A stretch of 64,000 bases of DNA from positions 18,385,441-18,449,440 of the forward strand of contig NC_073744.1 of NCBI RefSeq assembly GCF_029784135.1, read 5' to 3'. The stretch comes from Toxorhynchites rutilus septentrionalis (lineage: Eukaryota > Arthropoda > Insecta > Diptera > Culicidae). The stretch's first letter is position 1. Each line of letters starts with the position of its first letter. The position numbers were made by a program, and so were the translations under genes. Positions 1 to 9,664 of the stretch are shown here, in pieces. The notes beneath the pieces are model-generated. The model saw only the letters and a list, made by a program, of their open reading frames with translations, was not told the origin of the DNA and made no database searches.

Positions 1-730
1 TTTATTTCTTTTAGAAAATTCTTCAGTCTTCTCACCGGCAACTGCAGGTATCTTGCGCCGAAGCAAACGAATCCGAAGCTTTACCTGGGTTGAACAGTTA
101 GTGCCAATATTCTTAGCAATCATATCGATCCCCGGTCCGATCGGCGATTGATCACAACACAACACTGACAAGCGCACAAAAGCTGCTGATGACAACCACC
201 TATTTTTGCGTATTCATGGCTTGCCTGGATTTGATGACTTGCATCACTTTGCCATTCGTCATATTCATTTTCTCATGCGTTACTTTGATTTTGCTTGTGT
301 AAATGCAATCACAATTCGATAACCATCATTTGCCGACAATTAGTTTTGATTTGCCGAATATGTTCAATCACCACGGAAACCAGATGCACATGCTCTTAAT
401 TCGATCACTTGTTTTCCATCTCTTTTCATAACTGCGTTCAATAATTGTGGGGTTTCACTTTCTTTGGAATTTGGTCGCCGGATGTTTTCCTATTATAGTC
501 ATTAATCAATTATCTTTCTGACTGTGGTGGTTAAGCTTTTTTTGCTGTTTCTACTTTATGTTTATTTCCGCAAATGTACACCAACTTGATATGCAGGGGT
601 TATTCTCTAAATAACAGAGCATGGTATTTTGTTCATTTATTCCGGTATGGTTAGTTTGTCTGGGAATTCAAAAACAGAAAAAAAATATTATTTGTAAAAT
701 TATTGTAATTTGGAATTCATACGGGTCATT
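1..730. other. no gene recognised
   Basis: AT-rich sequence without a convincing coding region, RNA gene or element terminus. Confidence 0.5.
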
Positions 731-734
731 CATA

Positions 735-923
735 TTCATATTTCGAACGACTTGATAAAATTCCATTCTGTATTCCGTTCGAGTTGTTTTTGCATTTCGT
801 TCGATCTGTTTTTCTTCGAACATTAAATGGGCAAATGTTCGAAATAGGGAATGCGAAATTATGACTCGAACGAAACAAAGGTTTTGAACGAAATGGAAAT
901 CCGTCGGAATACAGAATAGGGCT
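735..923. mobile_element. MITE of the AGCCCTATTCTGTATT family, left end missing
   Basis: The right terminus reads aatacagaatagggct (ends at 923), the inverse of the TIR of the full copy at 41073-41289. The interior shares the wording ttcgaacgacttgataaaat and cattaaatgggcaaatgttc with the copies at 41 kb and 28.4 kb. The left TIR is absent. Non-autonomous, with no coding capacity. Confidence 0.7.
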
Positions 924-1079
924 GATTGTACCAATGGCCATCTTCATTAATGGACTTCACATGCTTGGATAGACTGTACATTTCGTGGTTGTCCTCCATG
1001 ATTGACTAGGACTAATGAAGTTGCACAAAGCACACTCCGAATGATGTCTTAAAGTATCAATTCATTCTCATTGTGGAGG

Positions 1080-1107
1080 TTTTATTCATTTATTTATTTA
1101 TTTATTT
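1080..1107. repeat. (TTTA)n microsatellite
   Basis: About six tandem TTTA units next to the 3' end of the LINE fragment on the minus strand; it may represent a decayed LINE tail. Confidence 0.7.
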
Positions 1108-1182
1108 TGGCTTAACGTCTTTACAACATGGCCCGATTTACAATGTTTCTCCAATTAACTCGGTTCGTGACTATCTCTCTCT

Positions 1183-1480
1183 CTAATTCCGCGGGCACCC
1201 CGTGCTCACCATATCATGCTCCACTTGGTTTAACCACTTTGCTCGTTGTGCCCCTCGTCGTTTCGTAATAGCCGAATTCCCGATGAACACCATTTTTGCA
1301 GGATACTTGTCCGGCATTCTTGCAACATGTCCTGCCCAGCGTATCCTTCCAACTTTGATCACTTTCTGGACACTGGGTTCGCCGGTGAGTTGCGTGAGCT
1401 CGTGGTTCTTCCTTCGCCTCCATACACCGTCCTCCTGTACACCACCGAAAACGGACATTGTGGAGGTTTACATTACTTCA
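1183..1480 (-). pseudogene. LINE reverse-transcriptase C-terminal fragment
   Basis: The minus strand encodes a run with GGVQEDGVWRRR, NHELTQLTGEPSVQKV and GRIRWAGHVARMPDKYPAK, then RRGAQRAKW. This is the region following the reverse-transcriptase domain in a common mosquito LINE type. It carries on where the 4997-6720 fragment stops, in the same orientation, so the two probably come from one insertion split by later elements, with about 30 residues missing at the break. No start codon belongs here. Confidence 0.8.
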
Positions 1481-1499
1481 ACTTCAAGTAGTCCATAAG

Positions 1500-1860
1500 G
1501 ACGACGACCAGGTCCCTAACCGATCGGGATCGGAATGCCGCAGATTCAATCGCTTAGGGATTTCATTGCGATTACAAATTGACATCGGAGACGAATGGAT
1601 CGTAAGTTTCAAAGTATCCGTTAACGAAGGATCAAAAGATTGCATCGGTGAAATGTTTCTTTTTTATTTAATGGCACTAACTTCCTAGCGGAACTGCGTC
1701 GTTCCAAAAAAGTGCTAACTGGGATGACATTCTGTATGACTGCTGAGACATTCCTGAGATTTGTCAATGCGCAGAGGAGAATTCAGAAGTACCTATCCTA
1801 ATGATACGCAATGAAGTGGAGGCATCATACAAAAAATACATTCGTTAGCTGATTTCAAGT
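1500..1860. other. unassigned sequence between LINE pieces
   Basis: No gene or clear element terminus. It lies inside the block that splits the minus-strand LINE. Confidence 0.4.
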
Positions 1861-1867
1861 TTTCGTT

Positions 1868-2303
1868 ATGGTTATCTGGGTCTACACTGCCATTATGCCA
1901 TCTAGGGTAATCTGTGCTTCATCTGTATGGTGGCCAAAGATTAAGGAGACTACAGCTGTTGAAAGGATAAACAAAGTCCGACGACTGGCATGCGTTGTTA
2001 TTACTGGAGCAATGCGAAGTACGCCCTCAAAGGCATCGAAGACTATCATTCATTTGTTACCCGTGGACCAACTTGTGCAGTAAGAGGCTCAGCGCTCTAA
2101 AGCTTAAAAGATGGGGGAACATTCTAGAAGTAGGTAAACTTGGGCCACTGAGTCATATCGACTCGATTTACATAGTAAGGCCCTTTATCTCACAATGGAA
2201 AGAAGAATTGTGTCCAATCTCCGTTTATTGTTTCCTACGTGACGCTAGATTACAAAAAATAATAGTCTCTGGGGACCTTCTTCCACAGGTCTTAGTTTTT
2301 TGA
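1868..2303 (+). pseudogene. plus-strand non-LTR retrotransposon RT C-terminal scrap
   Basis: Reads WVYTAIMPSR, then VWWPKIKETTAVERINKV and RRLACVVITGAMRSTPSKA, followed by LLPVDQLV. This wording is typical of the segment between reverse transcriptase and RNase H in I/LOA/R1-type LINEs. A frameshift near 2085 continues as KRLSALKLKRWG. Both ends are truncated. It is opposite in strand to the surrounding LINE, so it is a separate insertion. Confidence 0.75.
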
Positions 2304-2429
2304 AAACACGTGTTCCTGATTCTGCGCACCCATAAAATGAACATTTATCTGTCAAAAAGTTATTTCTTGACAAACAAGTTTCACGTGTCATCCAACCTGA
2401 GTCAGTTTTACTCACTGACTAACCGTCGG

Positions 2430-3020
2430 GAGCGCTATTCGCAATTACCGCAGGAAGGCACTGTTTATACGGGAATAATAGCAATAGCGGAACCAATACA
2501 CCAACCGCACTAGCTGAAAACAGCACTGTGTAGTACTTCTTCTCCGAGTTCGCGTTAGAAGTATGAATGTATTATTCGCCAGCTGGTACCAAAACCACTT
2601 CCTTTGTTGGAACAATAATTATGGGACGATTCGTCCATGTTGAACACACGAGTAGAATCTTCTAAGACGTTGCTGATATCTTCTCGTCGGACGTAATCAT
2701 CTACTTCTTGGAACTAATTCCGTATTTTATTCGCTAGATGTCGGATGGCGTCTTGGGAAACCATTCATCCACTTGTATCAAGAAACACCTCCCTTAAATG
2801 GGTTCTTCCTGTTAACGGTTCGCAGAAAATATCCCACGGATGCCTTCAAACGTTGTTTCCGGAGGACACTTTCTTCTGCTTCCTTCCGCAAAACTGAGTG
2901 CTTTCCAGGGCGTTTCATGTTACCATTCAATTTCAGTTGTGCATGCAGAGTACTTTCCAGAATTTCTTGATATTTTGCTGCTCGGCGTTTTGAAATACCT
3001 TTTCTTGTCTTCCCCATGGT
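2430..3020 (-). pseudogene. degraded pogo-like (CENP-B type) transposase
   Basis: The minus strand holds an N-terminal stretch MGKTRKGISKRRAAKYQEIL (from 3017), then WMNGFPRRHPTS, VFNMDES (the first catalytic Asp region), VLVPAGE, and NSEKKYYTVLFSASAVG, VPLLLLFPYKQCLP. Several stops and frameshifts break it. The order and wording parallel the better preserved copy at 53148-55066 ([31 protein letters not shown]), so both belong to one broad family. The C-terminal half is absent. Confidence 0.8.
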
Positions 3021-3129
3021 CAGAACAAGCTATTGACGGGAATTTTTTTTTCCGGAGTCATCCTTGTTTCATCCTGAGCAAAGAGCATAAAAAACATAAG
3101 GAGCCTAATTCTGGGCGTTTTAAATTCTC

Positions 3130-3460
3130 TTGACGTGGGACTACGTCTAACCGGAGTATATGGGGGTGAAATGAAAACTTAAACACAGAACATGCAGGAA
3201 AAAAAGAATGATTTCAAATGCTTATAACTCGAACATTTCTCAATAAATCGGAAAGATGTTTGCATCAATTCATAGGAAATATTTCTACGCATCTTTTCAT
3301 TTTCTTTTCAATTGATGAACAATTGAATAACTGTGAAATGTCAAGCCCGATTGGCCCGATTGTGTTGGTTTTCCCAACACAGACTTCAAAATCAATGTAC
3401 CTGGAAGAATCCGCTTTGCAAATACATGCACTCAGTTTACTCTGTTACTGTTACTCAGTT
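3130..3460 (+). repeat. family B repeat fragment
   Basis: Begins with ttgacgtgggactacgtct, a form of the family's palindromic end motif, followed by the ttataactcgaacatttct segment and one copy of the acttcaaaatcaatgtacct unit at 3387-3406. Compare 28936-29785 and 16915-19535. Non-coding. Confidence 0.65.
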
Positions 3461-3462
3461 TG

Positions 3463-4996
3463 TTGGTTAAAGTAATACTTAAGGACACAAAATGCACGTT
3501 CAGAATCCAATGATGTTGAGGGTACAGTACGAAGAGCATCGAATTCCATTGTCATGTATTTGGCATTCATGCCCTCGGTACGAAAACTTTTGTCTGAGGG
3601 GTTTCATCAATCCGTTTCTAGACGTTGTGCTTGTGCTGGACGTTGATACCTTTCATTGCTGCAATCGTCGTTCAAGTTTTTCCTCGATGCTCAACTGTTC
3701 TGCAGGTTCTGCATGGTTCCAGTAGATTTTTCCCTCCTGCTGTCCAGCTGCTGAATCAATAACATAGGGCCCTATTCCAGAAAACGAGACGAGCAATTTG
3801 TCTCGTCTCGTCTCGGCTTCAGTCACTGTCGAGACGAACAAAATATCCCATTCCAGTACACGAGTTTCATTGAAATGTTTTTTTTTGTAGACTGGAGAGA
3901 CTTCAGTCAGTTTTTCTCGGTATGATCAGTGATGTCAGATGAGAAGACACGTTTTTGTTTTGAGAAAAACAACAAACAATTTTAAAATTGATCAATCGAT
4001 ACTCTTTTGTCAGTGCCGAAATATTAAAAAACATAACAAAAAGAAATAAGTTTCATATATCTTTTGGTTTCATTGATATTTTTCCTCGAGCATATGGTTT
4101 CATCACTCAGACGTTTTGTTATTATGGATTTATTGGGGGCAATGTTTGTTCACTTAATCAAAGAAAGTTATAAATCTTTATATATGTATTTCCAATAAAG
4201 TAGTTGTTTTAAATTACTCATTTTCATTCAATATGTGAAGACTCTTTTCGTGCCGTGCGAATATATTCAAAACAGTCATCTAGCATCCCTGCATATGTGT
4301 TCAATGTTTACATTTGGTTGTGTTGTTTGGAAGAGGCCCATTTGAAAATCTGTAAAATCTTGCAATTACTGAATTGAATTTGATGGTTGCAGTTGAAAAC
4401 ATACATTGGTTATGCAATACTAGTTTAGCCGTGAAACAATTTTTGAAGATAAAGGCGGAGCAGAAGAATACCGATGCTTTCAATCAACAAGGTGAACAAA
4501 CACATCAAACAAACTAGACGATTCGACTGATTCATCGACGAGCCCGGCCAAACGGTCGTCGAGCTAGACGAGCTACTCGTCTGTTTTAAGTCGAGCTCGG
4601 CTTCTGGAATATAAAAACAAACGAGACGAGCGTTCGTCTGCTCGTCTCGTTTTCTGTAATAGGGCCCATAATCGCCAAGTTTCATCAGGTCACGAACAAT
4701 TTGAAATGCCTGCTTGATCAATGCAGTCCATGACGTTTGATAGAAGACGCCTATGTCATCATTAATTGTGTCATGATCACGAGCAGAATGATTATTGATG
4801 TACACAAACAAATCTGCATATACGAAACGTCTTACTGCAATCTGGGCTTCAAGCAGCTGCTAGGAAATTTCTGCTGTTCTAGCATAAATTGTAATCCGAC
4901 GTCAGCTCCATGAAGCGTTCGGTTCTTCCAGCGTAGCAGTTCAACAGCGACCAGAACTGGTTCAAGGGCATAAACCAACTTCTTCATTTCTGTCAG
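3463..4996 (-). pseudogene. hAT-superfamily transposase relic, interrupted
   Basis: Minus-strand pieces, in order: MKKLVYALEPVLVAVELL and FMLEQQKFPSSCLKP (4830-4990); YINNHSARDHDTINDDIG to IVRDLMKLGDY (4680-4810); then after the inserted element QQEGKIYWNHAEPAEQL (about 3665-3750), and the C-terminal hAT dimerisation motif LRTVPSTSLDSERAF at about 3490-3540. Stops and frameshifts are present. The break at 3767-4667 is a clean insertion of another element. Assignment to hAT rests on the VPSTSxDSERAF motif and the preceding helices. Confidence 0.75.
3767..4667. mobile_element. 901-bp non-autonomous DNA element, ATA target duplication (PIF/Harbinger-like)
   Basis: Ends gggccctattccagaaaacg at 3767 and, inverted, at 4667 (gttttctgtaatagggccc), with one or two mismatches in about 29 bp. 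ATA flanks it directly on both sides (3764-3766 and 4668-4670). Removing it restores the hAT transposase sequence. The terminal parts are rich in cgtctc/gagacg repeats. There is no transposase. A 3-bp duplication and GGGCC ends suggest PIF/Harbinger; that superfamily call is inference. Confidence 0.82.
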
Positions 4997-6720
4997 TTTG
5001 GCGACAACTGGTCGTATTAGGGATTTCTACATGGTGTACACTTCATATGGGGTCCGAGTTTGTTGGACCTCAAGGACTTGCAGAGCCCATAGTAGGCACG
5101 ACTTCCATTGACTATGTGTCTTCGAATTTCACGGCTGTTGTTGCTGTCATTTGTTATCAACGAGCCAAGGTAGACAAATTCCTCTATCACCCCGAGCTTG
5201 TCGCCGTCGACCTCAACACTACCACCAAGAAGAACTCTGTTGCGATCCCACCTGCTAGCATGTATTTAGTCTTAGAAGCATTGATCCCAAGCCCAATCAG
5301 CCCTGCTTAGTGTTTCAGTCGGGTATACAAGTCGGCTACCGTCGCATGTGTTCTTCCGATTATGTCCACGTCGTCGACGAGCTTCGTCGACGACGTGGAC
5401 ATAAACTGACTAGACTTGTTGAAAATCGTGCCCGCATGTTGAAGCCCGCTCCCCACATAACACCTTCCAGCGCCACATTGAAGAGCAAACAGGAGAGTCC
5501 ATCGCCTTGTCGAAGTCCCCTGTGAGTCAAATGATTCCGACAGCCCACCTGAGATCCGCACACCGTTCATCGTTGCCTGAATCAATCTTGTCAGCTTTCG
5601 GGGAAATTCGTCCATGATCCTCCATACCTGTCGTCGGTCGATTGTATCATATGCGGCCTAGAAGTCAACAAAGATGTGGTGCGTATGTACCTGATACTCG
5701 CGACACTTTTGGAGGATCTGCCAGTGTAAAAATTCGGTCTGTCGTCGAGCAACCTGGCATGAATCCGGCCTGATTAATTCCCACAAATCTACTTACTATT
5801 GGCGATAGACGGCGGAAGAGAATCTGAGAGAGAATTTTGTAGGCACCATCCAGGATTGTGTTTGCACGGTAGTTCCCACAAACAAGCTTGTCACCTTTTT
5901 TATAGATGCAGATTACCCCGTCCTTCCACTCCTCCGGTAGCTGTTTTGTGTTTCAGATCCTGACTATCCGGTGCATACACGCACAAAGCCTTTGTGCGAG
6001 GCGTTTAGTTTCTTGAAGAACTTCCGTAATTCTCGAGAACGATAAAGCAGCTCCACCTCCTCACACTCTTTCTCTTCCAGGCGGAGCTTTTTTCTCCGAA
6101 AGAGATGTGTTTGCTGCCTTCGTTTCAGTCTGTATCGTTCCACGTTTTGTCGAGTCGCTTGTTGCAGCATGGCTGTGCATGCTTCATTCTTCTTGTTCAG
6201 GAGCGCTTGTCACTCATCGTCAAACCATTAGTTCCGTTGTCCTCGTGGTTCATACCCGATGACGATCTCTGCTGTGCTGCTAATTTGCTACTTTCAAGAT
6301 GTTCCAGCATTCATCGAGGGGAGCAGCATCCGGATCGTCTGCCCCCGGTAACGTAGCTTCAAGACGCTGCGAGTATGTTGCAGCAACGTTCGGCTCCTGC
6401 AGTCGTCCTAGATGGTACCGTGATGAGCGCTGGTGTCGTATGTTATTGACGACTTAGATCGCAGTTTGACCTTCACCAGGTAGTGGTCTGAATCGATGTT
6501 AGCGCCACGATAGGTTCTGACGTCGATGATACCCGAGAAGTGGTTAGAGAATGGGCACTGAACCTAACCAATAACCGGTCTGAACTCCTCTTGGTCTTGG
6601 CCTGAGCGTTCAAATCACCGATGACGATTTTGATGTCGTGTTTTGGGCAGCGATCGTATTCACGCGCTAGCTGCGCGTAGAATTCTTCATCGTCATCGGT
6701 GGACGTTGATAATGCTGATG
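4997..6720 (-). pseudogene. LINE ORF2 relic: endonuclease end, linker and reverse transcriptase
   Basis: Minus-strand reading from high to low: EEFYAQLAREYDRCPKHDI and KIVIGDLNAQAK (endonuclease, about 6600-6690); the basic linker MLQQATRQNVERYRLKRRQQ (from 6170); FVDF.AAYDTIDRRQVW (about 5620-5670); TRLIQATMNGVRISG; LRQGDGLSCLLFNVALEG (about 5470-5530); VDDVDIIGRTHATVADLYTR (the polymerase DD motif, about 5310-5370); EEFVYLGSLIT (about 5170). Several frameshifts and stops. The 5' end (ORF1 and N-terminal endonuclease) is missing. It is cut at about 4997 after SLIRPVV, where the hAT relic begins, and resumes at about 1460. Confidence 0.88.
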
Positions 6721-6840
6721 TTGAAGAAGCTGCCTCGCATCCTCAGTCTGAACATTCTTTCATTGATCGGCCACCAATCAGCCGTTTTTGCATCTCCCCC
6801 ATCACGATGAAAACTGATGATATTTCTACGCATACCGTTT

Positions 6841-7150
6841 GATAATTAGGCAAATTGCTGATAACTATTTGCTGCGATAACATCGGTTGATTCAACAATG
6901 GACGTGTATGTCAAAATCGAAACTAAGTGCCTTAAGTTCATCAAATCAAGCAAATTCGCGGTTCGAGAACTACATACACATGAGAGATGCAATAATTTGA
7001 GAGGGAAATGTAAAATACAATGATCGTTTGACAATTCTTCCGTTCACATATTTTTGTAGTCCTAGGCATCATATCAAACGTAAAAATACGGTCATCAAAT
7101 TTAGTTGTAACGAAGGACATAATCTATTACAACGCATGAATTGATCTTAC
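6841..7150 (+). repeat. family B internal fragment
   Basis: Shares the wording aaattcgcggttcgagaac, gagggaaatgtaaaataca and atgatcg.ttgacaattctt with 19230-19460, 36420-36730 and 45190-45495. The palindromic end motifs are absent here. Confidence 0.6.
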
Positions 7151-8249
7151 ATGGTAATTGTTCAAACTATTACGTCAGAAAAGAAATGTTTCGTTGTGTC
7201 TTAGCGTTGATGCTAACAGGAAAAAAAAATATAACATTTTCAGTGATGTCAAATTTGTTTTTTATTTTTTTTTTCTGTACAACTAATTTTTTTTCGGTGA
7301 ATTATCGGGGTATAACATAGACAAAAGAACAATTTAACTTTTCAACAGTACAAACACGCACAACCAATAGTCAATTGGTGTATTTGGTCTGAAAAACGCG
7401 AATGTGCGCAGAGTTGAGTGTTTCCTTAATTGTTGAATATTGATTGTATTTGTTCTTTACAATTTACTCGGCTAAAGATAGATGGCATGATTTTTTTATA
7501 CATTTTCTTGAAGCTGAGGTTTTCATGTTATATTATAAATTCAGAGTGCCTTTTTTGGCTCCCAAGAAAATATATTGTAAGAAATGAGCGCCCTCTATCT
7601 TTATACTTGTGTTTATTGCTGAAATCCCAAATGACCAAATTATTTAAGACCAAGTGAGAAGCGCTCAAGTGGTTTGCGGTTTCAATAACATTGGAGGCAA
7701 ATGAGCTACAAAGTTTGAGGCCTCTTAAATACAACCGTAGAATAAAACTTCAATGATAATCAGATAAGTCATGGTGGGATCTACAAGGTCGATTCTCGAT
7801 AGGGTTGGATTGTAATTTCGTTAGAAAAAATACTGCATCTCTGATTTTGTCATTCGAAATACAATTCAGACTTATTGTTCATATGAAAAGATGTGTAATC
7901 ATACGTTTGGGTTTCCTCAGAAATGATAGCATAATTATGGAAAAACAATCTTCAGATTGCACTGTCCAAAGACCAAAATTGGAAGCGGAATCAACCTAGC
8001 CCCTGTTCGAACAATGACCTAACCCACTATCAATCAGCAACAAATCACCATTCTGCAAACTATCCGACAGGTAAAAAAGAGGGCTTTCGACATCAATTGA
8101 CAACACCAGGCTGTGTATTATTTCGGTTCCAACAAAAGCGTTCGTTCGGTCGCGGATGCTGCCGAGACGAGAAAGTAGTGTATGAAACCATTCCTCTCCC
8201 TTCGATCTACATCGCGGGGCCAAACCTTGCCATCTTATTTTCGAATGTT
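7151..8249. other. no gene recognised
   Basis: AT-rich intergenic sequence. Short open frames on both strands show no family motif. Confidence 0.4.
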
Positions 8250-9295
8250 ATATTCGCCTAAAAAAACTAGACCAGCTCCGAGTCTCCCAGAAAGAGGAGC
8301 CAGGACCCGGGACCAGGTCAATTATCCAATGCTTCAATAATTCATATAATAATAATAGTAATGAATGCAACAAGTTGGTGTACACTGTCTCCACTTTCGG
8401 CTGTGTGTCTAATAATGTTGTGAAACTTTCGGCCAAGTTCGCTCTAGCTTCGCTGCTGCTGTGTCTCTGCGCTTCCTTCGTTTGTTGATTGATTCTAACC
8501 TTCCAATTTTTTGTTTTTTTTGTTCGTTCAAAAGGATCGCTGCTGCGCTTCTGCTCTGCTTAGTACTAGATGTTTTTTTATTCTGCTCTTTCTATTGTAT
8601 CATATTCCCATTCTTCAATATTCACTGTCTAATTAATAGTTTTTAAAACGGATGATTCAACTACTGCCGCTGTGCTGACAATGACGGATACTGATAATGA
8701 AATTTAAGATTGAACTATCAATTAATTGATAATCATAATCGGTACTGCTGATGCTGCTTGTTTAACGTTTTCTAGAGCTCTTTGACAAACGGGCTCTAGC
8801 ATTCAATCACTTCATACACACACTCTCTCTCTCTCGGTTTCAATACGCACGCACTCAAACATTTCCTTACGTCCTGATCAATGTTTTTTTTTTCTTGTTG
8901 TTATTACTTCGTTAGTTAATTAAGAATAATAGTAATAATAATTTTTATTTTTTTTTCCTTTTTTACTTTCCCTCCTCTCTTTAATCTGCTGAGTGTATGG
9001 TTTGCCCTTTGCCTCTTGGTATGGTATATTATAAAAAGCTTTCACATTATGTTTTTTTGTTGCTGTGTTCCTTTTCATAATTCCAACGTTTTAATCTTCC
9101 TGCATAAGTTCGCTTCCAAATATACCACTTGGATTCTCTCGCTAAGAAACGCTCCGCACTTTGCCAAATTCATCTGCTTCTTCACTTTCTCACCCCCCAA
9201 TTTACTGTTTCTCTTCCCCCGGTTTTTTTTCGCGGCCCCTGTTTTCAACCTAAACATTTATAATTGATTATTACTACTACTATGCTTACTATTAG
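8250..9295 (-). other. tws: probable 3' UTR of tws
   Basis: AT-rich, low-complexity sequence directly downstream of the stop codon, with no ORF of note. Minus-strand AATAAA hexamers (read as tttatt on the plus strand) occur at 8944-8949 and 8577-8582 and are candidate polyadenylation signals. Which is used, and how far the UTR runs, cannot be told from sequence alone. Confidence 0.45.
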
Positions 9296-9664
9296 CTAAA
9301 ACTTATCCTGAAATATAAATAGATTATTGGTAGCGGCGACGGCGATGATATTCTCGAGCGGATGCCAGGCGGTGTGCAGGATCTTCTTGTTAAAGTCCAA
9401 ACAGTCGACGCTGATTTCGTCCTTTTTCCGCTTGCCACCGGTGCACACCTTCCGGGGCTTCAGCACCGTCTTCGGCTTGATGATGTCCCGGGAGGCCTCG
9501 AGCGTGACGTCCTTCTTGCTGTTCCGATCGAACACGCGGAAAAAGTTGTTGTAGCTGCCGGTCATGATCGAGCTGTCGTTGCCGTTCCAGCAGCACTCGA
9601 ACTTGTCGAAGATGCAATCGTTCTCGTACAGTGAGCACAGCTTCGTGCGAAGGTACTCGTGCAC
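9296..9664 (-). CDS. tws: tws terminal coding exon 4
   Basis: 369 nt encoding residues 324-445, then TAG at 9296-9298. The acceptor is gtttctccag followed by GTGCAC, after a 90-bp intron (9665-9754). The reading starts [17 protein letters not shown], passes [10 protein letters not shown] and [13 protein letters not shown], and closes with [16 protein letters not shown] and the C-terminal FQDKF. Confidence 0.96.
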   Translation of the reverse strand: MHEYLRTKLCSLYENDCIFDKFECCWNGNDSSIMTGSYNNFFRVFDRNSKKDVTLEASRDIIKPKTVLKPRKVCTGGKRKKDEISVDCLDFNKKILHTAWHPLENIIAVAATNNLFIFQDKF

